This document shows, one piece after another, positions 27,716-36,129 of a DNA stretch of 64,000 bases. The DNA is from Odoribacter sp. AF15-53 (GTDB taxonomy: Bacteria; Bacteroidota; Bacteroidia; Bacteroidales; Marinifilaceae): positions 86,733-150,732 of the forward strand of contig NZ_QUHC01000006.1 of assembly GCF_003479425.1 (NCBI RefSeq), given 5' to 3'. Both the position numbers and the translations under genes were made by a program. Each line of letters opens with the position of its first letter. Positions within the stretch are counted from its first letter, which is position 1. Under the pieces are notes generated by a model, which was not told the DNA's origin, did no database searches, and was given only the letters and a program-made list of their open reading frames with translations.

Positions 27716-28027
27716 TCAATTAGGGATAACAATTGTAGCATTAGGACATGATAATTCATGTCCCCAAGAATCTGTCCTACAATTATCCTTTTCTCCTTTT
27801 GGGTCACAGGCAAATATAATTTTCCCCGTCTTCACTTTCTTTATTATACACACTAAACCTTTTCCATCTGCATCTGGGACACAAGCATCTATCTCTACAT
27901 CATAAGCCAAGCCATCAGGACAAGTAAACGCAATGTACTCATCATCTCCAACAAAACTCCCAAAGAACAAAACCGTTCCTAATAAAAACAACATTGTTTT
28001 CATCCTTCCTAATAATTCATTTTTCAT
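27716..28027 (-). CDS. Small secreted Cys-rich peptide, locus B
   Basis: This 103-residue frame has a signal peptide (MKTMLFLLGTVLFFGSF if ATG 28003 is used; ATG 28027 adds eight residues). The mature part starts near DDEYIAFTCPDG and has six cysteines spread over about 65 residues (CPDGLAYDVEIDAC, then single Cys in LVC, FAC, DNC and LSC). It resembles no family that I can name. Its setting, ahead of a beta-propeller lipoprotein and Cys-pair lipoproteins, is like that of the NVEALA peptides of Bacteroides, but the NVEALA motif is absent. A hairpin follows the stop. Disulfide-bonded secreted peptide is my inference. Confidence 0.65.
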   Translation of the reverse strand: MKNELLGRMKTMLFLLGTVLFFGSFVGDDEYIAFTCPDGLAYDVEIDACVPDADGKGLVCIIKKVKTGKIIFACDPKGEKDNCRTDSWGHELSCPNATIVIPN

Positions 28028-28076
28028 AACTCAAAATTTAAATAAAACATATATTAAAGAGCCACACATCAGCCCT

Positions 28077-30812
28077 CTATTTCTTATTCAACATCAACCA
28101 TAACAACTCTCCCAACACCGGGTTAGAAGGACGCAAAGCTTCAAAATCAATCACTTTTCCTTCTTTGTCCAACAACAAGAACCGGGGAATTCCCCCTAAA
28201 GCAATCTGCTTTACAAAAGGATCTTTAAATCCTTTATCACAAATTAGTTGTACACCTTTCATATCTTTCGCCTTCAAGAAACCCAACCATTCTTTTTTGT
28301 TTAAATCCATAGAAATAGAGACCCAAGCAATCGGCTTCCCGGCAAAACGATGTTCCATATCCTTAATATAAGGGATCTCTCCAACACAAGGATTACATCC
28401 CGTGGACCAAATATCAATAAACACATACTTCCCGTTGAAATCAGCCAACGCTACCCGTTCCCCCTTCTCATTCTCAAAAGAGAATCCACTCAGATCGGTT
28501 CCCGGCAATGTAACTTTATATCTTTGCAAAGCTTTCTCTGCCTGTTCCGGCATTTCGGCCAACAAGGCTCGATTCTCTGCACTTTTTATCATAGAACGGG
28601 CATTCTCAATTCGTTCCTCAATAGCATTTAAATGACCTCGCAAAATTTCCATTCGCAATTGATCAATGATATAAGTCTCTCGTAACTTTTCATTTTTAAG
28701 CCCAAGGGCCATATCTGTCACGTAACTTTTTTGTCCTTCAATCTTTATCATTCCCGCAGCCAACCGGGCATACAACAACTCCTGCACTCCATCCATCCAC
28801 CCCGGATAATACACCAATTCCGGTAATAACTCCAGCTTAAGCACGACATTAGAATATCCCGTTTTTATAATCGGACGAGGAGTCCCTTTTCCAAACACTT
28901 TCGAAGAAGCGATCATTCCATACATTTTATCAAGTAATACTCCCTGAAAATATCCCAGTAATAACCGCTTCATTTCCGGACGTAAGGTACTTGTATCTAT
29001 ATCCTTCCGGATATCCGTATAAATACCATACAAAAGCTTACCCCGCTTCTGATCAAATACCTTTTCACCATAACCCGGCCAGCGTTCAGCATACCTTGCG
29101 TTGATTTCCATCAATAGATTGTTAAACTCGTACTCCCCTCCACGATAAGATAAAGATTCTCCTTTGTTCACCACAATCCGATCTCCCGGTTTCGCCCAAA
29201 TAGTACCGTAAAATGTCTTATAACATGAAAAATTAATAAATTCAGATTTATCCAAAACAAAACTTAATTCAAATCGTCCCTCTTTCACCTCCCCTTGCGC
29301 TAACGGATAGGTCATCATTCCTACCCGGTGGCTAACAGACACCTGTGTCCCGTCCGCAACTCCGTTTATCTTACCGCTTATAGTCGTTTTCTCTTGATCA
29401 TACCGGTTCAACAACTCTTCCAACTGCAACTTCAACACAGGATCTGACGGACGGCGAGCTTTTGTCATAACGATATTTCCCTCCGGGTCAATCAAGATAA
29501 ATCGGGGAATACTCTTCACTTTATATTTCTCGAAAAACGGATGATCAAAAGCATCCGGGGCAATCCCGCAAATACCCTTCATCCCGAATTCTCGCACCAT
29601 ATCCTTCCATTTCTGCGTGTCAGCGGGTTTATCTGCAGATAAAGAAACAAACACGATATCACGTCCCTTAAACTCTTCTTCCAAACGCATCAAATGAGGA
29701 ATCTGGTATTTACAAGGCCCACACCAAGTGGCCCAGACATCGACCAGTACATATTTCCCCTTAAACATATATAAACCCCACTCTCTATCATTCACATCTT
29801 TAAAAGATATATTAACCGCCTTCTTCCCCGCTTGATTCACATCCGATACCAACAAATCTTGATAACGTTTTTTGCATTCAGCCAATTTTCCCTTCCCCTC
29901 TTTTGTCACCACCATACCTTTCACGGAAGCGATAATCTTATCCAACTGATATAACCATTGATTTTGAATAAAACCATCCAACTCTTTTAATATATAATAA
30001 TCACGAATTTCCGTGTTTGTAATCTGCTCGGCCCTTCTTTGTAAAAAGTTATAATTATCATATTTGATTAACCCACAATCATCCGCCATATCAAAATATA
30101 TTCTCAAAATATCATCCATTCCCGGATAATTTAGAAATGCTGTATTTTTGAACTTCATCTCGTTAAGGAAAACAAATGCTTCTGTCGGAATTTTCACGAT
30201 ATCTTTCGCCAACTGGTAATTTTGCAATTGCATTTCCAACCAACTATAATAAATCCGTTTTTCTTGCTCCTCCACGAATAAATCGTCTTTCAAATTTGCC
30301 TTCACTAAATCATCCATTGCCTCTAACCCAACATTATCTAACCATTCGATATACTCCTCCGTGTAAAATGTCTTGGGATCAGGTACCCTTTTTTCTCGGT
30401 CAGGCAACTGATGGAACATCATTTCCACCCGATAAGTCAATGCGTTCGGCTTCCCGAAAAACATCTTTTGTGTCCACCCATACAAATAACGATTAATCGC
30501 TTTCGAATCTCCCGAAAACTTCCAAGGCTTCTTCCTAACGTCAACCGTAATCGTTTCATCCGGTAACACCCGTATCCAAGAAGTTTCATCTCCCGAAATC
30601 AAATAAAAAAGATCTCCACACTCCTTTTCCGGTAACAAAATCACGGTCTCTTTCGTCTCTTTCTCCGGGGTGAAATAAGCCCGACCTCTTCCCCGTTCTC
30701 TGTTATAAATACAAACATTTTCTTTTGCTCCTTTGATGATCACCTTACCCGGCCCGGCCCATAATTCCGAAAAACAAAATAAACCGAGAATAAATAATAA
30801 ACTGTATTTCAT
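28077..30812 (-). CDS. Tandem double TlpA-type thioredoxin, locus B
   Basis: The 911-residue protein has a signal peptide (MKYSLLFILGLFCFSELWAG) and two TlpA-like halves. The first thioredoxin domain has CGPC in LVDVWATWCGPCKYQIPH (about residue 365). A DUF4369-like domain (TTISGKINGVADGTQVSVSH, about 475-560) follows, and then a second thioredoxin domain with CNPC in IDIWSTGCNPCVGEIPYI (about 800). Both have a cis-Pro loop (KSIPRFILID; GGIPRFLLLD). Single-domain relatives are about 360-450 residues, so this is a duplication or fusion. It lies 72 bp after the locus B TlpA gene, with a hairpin between. It is a periplasmic redox protein; why two active sites are joined is unknown. Confidence 0.88.
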   Translation of the reverse strand: MKYSLLFILGLFCFSELWAGPGKVIIKGAKENVCIYNRERGRGRAYFTPEKETKETVILLPEKECGDLFYLISGDETSWIRVLPDETITVDVRKKPWKFSGDSKAINRYLYGWTQKMFFGKPNALTYRVEMMFHQLPDREKRVPDPKTFYTEEYIEWLDNVGLEAMDDLVKANLKDDLFVEEQEKRIYYSWLEMQLQNYQLAKDIVKIPTEAFVFLNEMKFKNTAFLNYPGMDDILRIYFDMADDCGLIKYDNYNFLQRRAEQITNTEIRDYYILKELDGFIQNQWLYQLDKIIASVKGMVVTKEGKGKLAECKKRYQDLLVSDVNQAGKKAVNISFKDVNDREWGLYMFKGKYVLVDVWATWCGPCKYQIPHLMRLEEEFKGRDIVFVSLSADKPADTQKWKDMVREFGMKGICGIAPDAFDHPFFEKYKVKSIPRFILIDPEGNIVMTKARRPSDPVLKLQLEELLNRYDQEKTTISGKINGVADGTQVSVSHRVGMMTYPLAQGEVKEGRFELSFVLDKSEFINFSCYKTFYGTIWAKPGDRIVVNKGESLSYRGGEYEFNNLLMEINARYAERWPGYGEKVFDQKRGKLLYGIYTDIRKDIDTSTLRPEMKRLLLGYFQGVLLDKMYGMIASSKVFGKGTPRPIIKTGYSNVVLKLELLPELVYYPGWMDGVQELLYARLAAGMIKIEGQKSYVTDMALGLKNEKLRETYIIDQLRMEILRGHLNAIEERIENARSMIKSAENRALLAEMPEQAEKALQRYKVTLPGTDLSGFSFENEKGERVALADFNGKYVFIDIWSTGCNPCVGEIPYIKDMEHRFAGKPIAWVSISMDLNKKEWLGFLKAKDMKGVQLICDKGFKDPFVKQIALGGIPRFLLLDKEGKVIDFEALRPSNPVLGELLWLMLNKK

Positions 30813-30840
30813 ATTGACTTCATTTTAATTCATAAATACA

Positions 30841-30879
30841 ATTTGGGGGACTTGTTTCTCCTCTACAAATCCCCCAAAT
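30841..30879 (-). terminator. Long hairpin between two TlpA genes
   Basis: ATTTGGGGGA (30841-30850) pairs with TCCCCCAAAT (30870-30879), extended inside by TTGT/ACAA past one mismatch. It lies 5 bases past the stop of the 30885-32243 gene and probably reduces read-through to the double TlpA gene. Confidence 0.55.
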
Positions 30880-30884
30880 CCCGT

Positions 30885-32243
30885 TTACTTTTTCAATTCC
30901 GCTTCCAACATCTGCTTCAACTCCGGCGATGACGGTCGGGGTGCATCCACCGACACGATATTGCCTTTCTTATCAAAAACCATAAACCGGGGAATACCCT
31001 TTATCTTATAGTCTTTCGCAATCTTGCTCCATCCGGAAGCGTGTACCTGAATACCCCCTAATTCTTCTTTCTTGATGAAATCCAACCATTTCTGCTTATC
31101 TTTCGCTTCATCTACAGACACCCCGAGAAACACGACATCCGTACCGTGCATTTCTTCTTCGAGCTTCTTCAAATGAGGAATCTCACCTCTACATGGTCCG
31201 CACCAGGTTGCCCACACGTCAACTAACACGACTTTCCCCTTAAAGTCCGACAAAGACACGTCTTTACCATTCACATCCGGATAAGTGAAATCTGCCGCCA
31301 TTTTACCCGGAGCCGTATCATATAGTGCGGTCCCTATTGCCTCAACACGAGCTTTCTGCGAGGGAGTTACCAAATATTTCCCGTAACGATCCAACATACC
31401 CAGATACTGGTCATAAGATTTTATTCCAGGGAAAACATTACGTGTAACATATTCTCCTTTCAAGCGGTCATTCTTCAAATAACTTAAACAGGTACTATGA
31501 TAATTTTCAGGCCCTGAATATTCTTTACCCGAAGACATATGTCCAAAAGTGGAATATATACCAAGCATACGTGCTCCCTGCGGGAATTGCAAAACTTCAT
31601 CTGTCGTGAACTTACTATCGGAAATAATCGAGTTATAAAACTCCGGCCAATCTCCCCGTTCCGGGTGAGCAGTTCTAGGAGTCTGTAAGAAATAAGCGGC
31701 ATAATAATCTACATCATAATCGATCTTTTTCTTCAACAAAGCATCAAATTCCGCATCACCACTTTTTATCTTTTTCTTGATCGAATCCAGTTTAGACACG
31801 AAAACGGTAAACTCCGGGAAAAAATCTTTATAGTTACTTATCGTCCGCATAAAATACACGGATTTTAATCGGACATCAGCCGCAAAATCTTCCCATTTAT
31901 ATAAAGCAACATTTTCTTTCGTATTTTTCCCGTTCAACTCGGCTTTATTCTCTAAAATATCAATATTAATTTTATCATTCCCTTTCACGTAAATCACGAA
32001 ATCCATCTGATCATTACCCAAGGTATAAAAACCCGGTTTTGAAGGACAAAACAAAAATCCAAAAGAACCATCTTCCGCAACCGCCGTTGAAGCGTAAAGA
32101 TGAGTAGAACCATCCTCCACGTTATAAAGATGTATCTCCTTCAAACGATCATCTTTCACAAAACCTTTTATTTCCGTGTACTTTTGGGCGTACACACTCA
32201 CCCCCATACAGACTAACAACAATAACAAACTAAATTTTTTCAT
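30885..32243 (-). CDS. TlpA-type thioredoxin with DUF4369-like domain, locus B
   Basis: The 452-residue protein has a signal peptide (MKKFSLLLLLVCMGVSVYAQ), an N-terminal DUF4369-like beta domain (EIKGFVKDDRLKEIHLYNVE), a helical middle part, and a C-terminal thioredoxin domain (about 315-452). CGPC is in LVDVWATWCGPCRGEIPH, and the loop is KIKGIPRFMVFD. It is nearest in sequence to the first half of the double TlpA gene. It starts 101 bp after the PKD-like gene, with a hairpin in the gap. Its role is a periplasmic thiol-disulfide reaction on unknown partners. Confidence 0.9.
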   Translation of the reverse strand: MKKFSLLLLLVCMGVSVYAQKYTEIKGFVKDDRLKEIHLYNVEDGSTHLYASTAVAEDGSFGFLFCPSKPGFYTLGNDQMDFVIYVKGNDKINIDILENKAELNGKNTKENVALYKWEDFAADVRLKSVYFMRTISNYKDFFPEFTVFVSKLDSIKKKIKSGDAEFDALLKKKIDYDVDYYAAYFLQTPRTAHPERGDWPEFYNSIISDSKFTTDEVLQFPQGARMLGIYSTFGHMSSGKEYSGPENYHSTCLSYLKNDRLKGEYVTRNVFPGIKSYDQYLGMLDRYGKYLVTPSQKARVEAIGTALYDTAPGKMAADFTYPDVNGKDVSLSDFKGKVVLVDVWATWCGPCRGEIPHLKKLEEEMHGTDVVFLGVSVDEAKDKQKWLDFIKKEELGGIQVHASGWSKIAKDYKIKGIPRFMVFDKKGNIVSVDAPRPSSPELKQMLEAELKK

Positions 32244-32281
32244 ACTCCCGAAAATTAATTTTAAAACATACTAAGGATTAG

Positions 32282-32307
32282 AGGACAATGGCAAATACCA
32301 TTATCCT
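32282..32307 (-). terminator. Hairpin between PKD-like and TlpA genes, locus B
   Basis: AGGACAATGG (32282-32291) pairs with CCATTATCCT (32298-32307) with one mismatch or wobble, around a 6-base loop. It lies about 40 bases past the PKD-like stop, with no T-run. Confidence 0.4.
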
Positions 32308-32344
32308 CCTGTTTTCAAGCCAATTGAAAACTCTATTGATTTCT

Positions 32345-33868
32345 CTAATTACGAAGCATTACATACCCCGCCTTCCCGGTTCCCGAATAAACCACCACTG
32401 GTTCCGGTTCTATTTCCGGGGTCTGGCCAATCACGTTAAAGCGATACAACTTCCAGCCGCTATCACTATTCGTCAAAACAACCAAATGATTGAATTTCTC
32501 ATCTTCCGGAGTATTGTATGAACTAGTCAAATTTACAATATAAACTATCTCCTCTCCAGGAAAACGTTTCAATTCACTTTCACGATTATCGATTTTGACA
32601 TTCTTGTATACTTTTAGGACATCCCCATCAGATTCTTTCTTCGCGTAATAAATACAACTAGCATACAAAGAGGTCCCCATTACCTGCGCATCAGGCATTT
32701 CGCAATGTACCGGAATGGTATCGATATCCACAAAAGGATAGTCTGACATCGAGTAAGAAATATCAAACACGTAACATTCATCCCTATTCTTATTCCTCAT
32801 CACGGCAAAAGCTGTAGAAGGGACACTTTCATATCGGGGAAGCATATGAATCATATCCACATCCATATTCGTGGGAGAAATACCTCCATTTGCATCTTCT
32901 GAAAATAAATTCATGGAACTACCACTGGATGATGTATTATAAAACGTACTCGTTGTTTTATCAAACAACATTACACCATAATAACTCATCACCATATCCG
33001 GATGTACCTCATACATTCCCGGTTTAGCAAATCCTAACATCCCGCTATTGGAACTCATTCCATAAATTGAATATACTTTCCCCGCATTGATAGCATAAAA
33101 ATCCGTACTAATTATCCCACAATTTTGGGGTTGACACTTTTCCGGAACTTCATAGAAATAATCTTCATAATTATAGAACAGATCCATATTATCCGCATTG
33201 AAAATCTTTATATCCTGATCGCTGAAAACATGAAATGCCTTTTTATTTACTAGATTTGTCGTCGTTCCATCCGGATTTTGTACGCTAGGCGTATAACGAG
33301 ATGATTGATATACCATTTTTATCGGCTTTCCTTTTAACCGCTGCTGGCCGAAAGAGGTTATCAAATTCTCTATCTTATCCCCATCCATCGCAATATAATC
33401 AATATCTGTCTCACCATTTTCTTCTTTCATCACGTACCACCCGGTACTAACATCCGATTGAACCGTCATCAAAACTTGTTTACGCACGTAAATATCTAAT
33501 TTCGGATCACGCAATTCATACACTAAATTGTATGTTCCAGATTCATACGTAACATCAAATGACAATTCTTTCTTAAGAGAAAGCGTATCCCGCTGAGGTG
33601 CGAATCCTGCTGTCATAGAAGGAGCCGCATACCATAAATGTATATAACGGGACTCGTCATCCATATTCTCTAATACCGGAGTTATATTCAAGGTTGAACG
33701 AATAACCACGGTTGTATCCTCAAAACCGGATATTGTCACGGGAAGTAAAACATCTTTATCCATGTAATCATAATTTCCCCGATCATCAATACAGGACTGC
33801 GTTCCTTGGAACAACGCTAGCAATCCCAATCCTATCAATATATTTTTCAGTTTCATAAGCAATTTCAT
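32345..33868 (-). CDS. PKD-like family surface lipoprotein, locus B
   Basis: The 507-residue lipoprotein has a signal ending GTQSC and then IDDRGNYDYMDKDVLLPVTI, which parallels the locus A opening FDDKGNYDYHEI. A PKD-like beta region (about 40-150) leads to a propeller-like C-terminal part (STGWYVMKEENGETDIDYIA). It is cotranscribed after DUF4843 (5-bp gap) and is followed after 101 bp by a TlpA gene. ATG 33856 is an alternative start that gives the more typical MKLKNILIG signal. Its role is probably substrate binding beside SusCD. Confidence 0.8.
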   Translation of the reverse strand: MKLLMKLKNILIGLGLLALFQGTQSCIDDRGNYDYMDKDVLLPVTISGFEDTTVVIRSTLNITPVLENMDDESRYIHLWYAAPSMTAGFAPQRDTLSLKKELSFDVTYESGTYNLVYELRDPKLDIYVRKQVLMTVQSDVSTGWYVMKEENGETDIDYIAMDGDKIENLITSFGQQRLKGKPIKMVYQSSRYTPSVQNPDGTTTNLVNKKAFHVFSDQDIKIFNADNMDLFYNYEDYFYEVPEKCQPQNCGIISTDFYAINAGKVYSIYGMSSNSGMLGFAKPGMYEVHPDMVMSYYGVMLFDKTTSTFYNTSSSGSSMNLFSEDANGGISPTNMDVDMIHMLPRYESVPSTAFAVMRNKNRDECYVFDISYSMSDYPFVDIDTIPVHCEMPDAQVMGTSLYASCIYYAKKESDGDVLKVYKNVKIDNRESELKRFPGEEIVYIVNLTSSYNTPEDEKFNHLVVLTNSDSGWKLYRFNVIGQTPEIEPEPVVVYSGTGKAGYVMLRN

Positions 33869-33873
33869 TTAAA

Positions 33874-34620
33874 TCATTCGAAAGTTACGATTGTCCCATC
33901 GGCTTCCTTCAACGGACGATCAGGATTATTAGGATTAGCATTATATTCCAGCAACTTCTGTTGCACTTTTGAACCTAAATAATCACCGTAATCACTAGCC
34001 AAATATCCTCCATCAAAATCCGAGAATCCGGTATTATCAATAATAAACTTCATTTTCACGGATCCCCACGTCGGTCCGAAAGTATATTTCCAATAAGAAT
34101 CCCAGGTCGTTGGTTTCACCGCCATTGCCGTTGTCTTTACCACAAAATTCGTCCAAGTTTCTATCCCAGGTCTGAAATATTCATTCTCTCCTATTTTCAA
34201 TTCTATCCGAACTTCTTCCAACTCCAATGAGGGATCACGTAAAACGATCAAAGGAAAGCTTTTACGCACACTTCCTTTAGGAATCACTAAATGTGCAGTC
34301 ATTTCCGGATCATCAAAAGCGACAAAATGTTTTCCCGCAATAGCCGCTCCCGGTTGTCCGGCATTTACCTGTTCCAAAACAAAAGGACGATCCGTATCTG
34401 TTGGATATCCCATGGTAAGAATCTCTACAAAAACCGTATCCCGCATTTGATCATCCGGTTGGATGAAAAAGGTATGGGCAATACTATCTCGCTGAGTATA
34501 ATATGAATTTTCAAAAAACAATGCCGGATCATTTTCATATTCTAATGCCGTATTCTCCTTGCAACTGATTGTACCTACAACCAGTAAAAATATCAATATA
34601 TTTGCAATTACTATTTTCAT
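33874..34620 (-). CDS. DUF4843 lipoprotein, locus B
   Basis: The 248-residue lipoprotein has a signal ending VGTISC, a first beta half (residues about 25-150) with FVAFDDPEMTAHLVIPKGSV, and a second half with KPTTWDSYWKYTFGPTWGSV, the W...FG block of DUF4843. It is full length. It starts 15 bp after SusD and ends 5 bp before the PKD-like gene. Its relative in locus D shares the first half (YVAFDDPEIQKYMIMPADSV) but lacks the second. Confidence 0.8.
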   Translation of the reverse strand: MKIVIANILIFLLVVGTISCKENTALEYENDPALFFENSYYTQRDSIAHTFFIQPDDQMRDTVFVEILTMGYPTDTDRPFVLEQVNAGQPGAAIAGKHFVAFDDPEMTAHLVIPKGSVRKSFPLIVLRDPSLELEEVRIELKIGENEYFRPGIETWTNFVVKTTAMAVKPTTWDSYWKYTFGPTWGSVKMKFIIDNTGFSDFDGGYLASDYGDYLGSKVQQKLLEYNANPNNPDRPLKEADGTIVTFE

Positions 34621-34635
34621 AATCTCTCGTTTTTA

Positions 34636-36123
34636 CTAATCAAACACACTTTGACTCTTGGGAATTGGAAGCAAATAAGCTCCTTCTGGAATGGTTTTAC
34701 TCTTAGGCCAAGTAAATTTGGTAAAATTATGTTTCTTATAAAAAGACCACATTTGACCTTCCCCAAAAAACTCTTTCCGATATTCTTTCTCCATTCGATT
34801 TAATACATCTTGCTCAGTAACAAGTGAATTATCAATAGAAATATCCAAATTCCGGGCAATTCGATATGTTTTAAAATATCCGCTAGCCTCAGACAAAGGA
34901 GAATCTTCCACCAAAATCAAATACATCTCAACCAAACGCAGTAATGGCACTATATTTAAAGCCTCATAGGTATCACTTCCGGTATATTTCCTAAAATGAT
35001 TTACTTTAGTCGAATTCTGATAAGTCTTCTCCTCCCAATAACGATTGGCTTTATTTCTTATATCATCCGGATGTATTGTACTTTCATACGCTGTATTTAT
35101 ATAAGCAACTGTTTGTTTTAATTCCGCACGCTCATCTTTAAATAAAGGCTGCACGATAGCTTGATGTTGTGAATTATGAACACCAAAAAGATGCTCAGAT
35201 TTCATCACTAAATTTCCCCTTGAACCATACGTTGATTCCGTTGCCAATGTAAATTTTGATGTACCATCTTCATTTTTAGCATCAATCACCTCTTTCGCAA
35301 ATTTTATTGCATTCTCTTTATCACCAATCCAATGATAATAACGAGCTTTAGCTCCTTTTACCGCATAGTAATTAAAACGAACTTGTCTATAAAATTGCCA
35401 TTCATCCAAAGGTTTCCCTTCCCAATCATACACCGGCTGGTTCAACTGCGTATTCGAACCCATCAATATCGGATCCTTGCTTAAAAGTTCTTCTGCCGCA
35501 TTCAAATCCCGGATAATCTTCTCACATACCTCCTTATAGGTAATTGTGTGTAATTCACCAGGATCCTTTGTCATCTCTTCCTGATAAGGGATCGCCGGAG
35601 AACCGGCTGTAGCTTCTCCAGGTATAGGACCGAACAGACGTAAAAGCTCCAAATGAAGAAATCCCCGTAATCCCAAAGCTTCACCTTTTATCAAAGCTTC
35701 ATTTCCATTGGTAAAAGTCACTCCCGTGGTCTCCAGATTACCCAACACGTTATTTAGATGAACAATACATTGATAATATTTTTTCCAAAGGCTCTCGATT
35801 GCCGCTTCGGACTCCTCATGAGTATAATCAAAAGCACATATATTATAAATCAACGATGTCTTGTCCGTCGAAATCGTCCAATGCTGCGCCAACAACTCAG
35901 GAATAAGCATCGAAGCATCTCGACCATAAAGTCCTTGGGCAGCCATTTGAATATACGCACCCGTCAAAGCACTCTTAAATCCCTCTTCGTTAGCATACAT
36001 ATCATCCTCTTTCATCTCGTTTCGAGGACGCACGTCTAACCAATCATTACATCCAGCCCCAATTGTTAACAACAACAATAAGATACAGGCATATCTCTTT
36101 TTTATCATATTTCTCATAATCAT
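34636..36123 (-). CDS. SusD/RagB-family surface lipoprotein, locus B
   Basis: The 495-residue lipoprotein has a signal ending TIGAGC, then NDWLDVRPRNEMKEDDMYAN. TPR-type helices follow (GEALGLRGFLHLELLRLFGP; YYAVKGAKARYYHWIG), and a C-terminal YRKEFFGEGQMWSFYKK. It pairs with the SusC gene 6 bp upstream. ATG 36117 and 36108 are alternative starts. As in locus A, no carbohydrate-active enzymes are nearby. Confidence 0.93.
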   Translation of the reverse strand: MIMRNMIKKRYACILLLLLTIGAGCNDWLDVRPRNEMKEDDMYANEEGFKSALTGAYIQMAAQGLYGRDASMLIPELLAQHWTISTDKTSLIYNICAFDYTHEESEAAIESLWKKYYQCIVHLNNVLGNLETTGVTFTNGNEALIKGEALGLRGFLHLELLRLFGPIPGEATAGSPAIPYQEEMTKDPGELHTITYKEVCEKIIRDLNAAEELLSKDPILMGSNTQLNQPVYDWEGKPLDEWQFYRQVRFNYYAVKGAKARYYHWIGDKENAIKFAKEVIDAKNEDGTSKFTLATESTYGSRGNLVMKSEHLFGVHNSQHQAIVQPLFKDERAELKQTVAYINTAYESTIHPDDIRNKANRYWEEKTYQNSTKVNHFRKYTGSDTYEALNIVPLLRLVEMYLILVEDSPLSEASGYFKTYRIARNLDISIDNSLVTEQDVLNRMEKEYRKEFFGEGQMWSFYKKHNFTKFTWPKSKTIPEGAYLLPIPKSQSVFD

Positions 36124-36129
36124 ATTCTT

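Noticed and set aside
27716..28027. NVEALA-family peptide
   Set aside because: Size and setting fit, but no NVEALA sequence is present, so I left the family unnamed.
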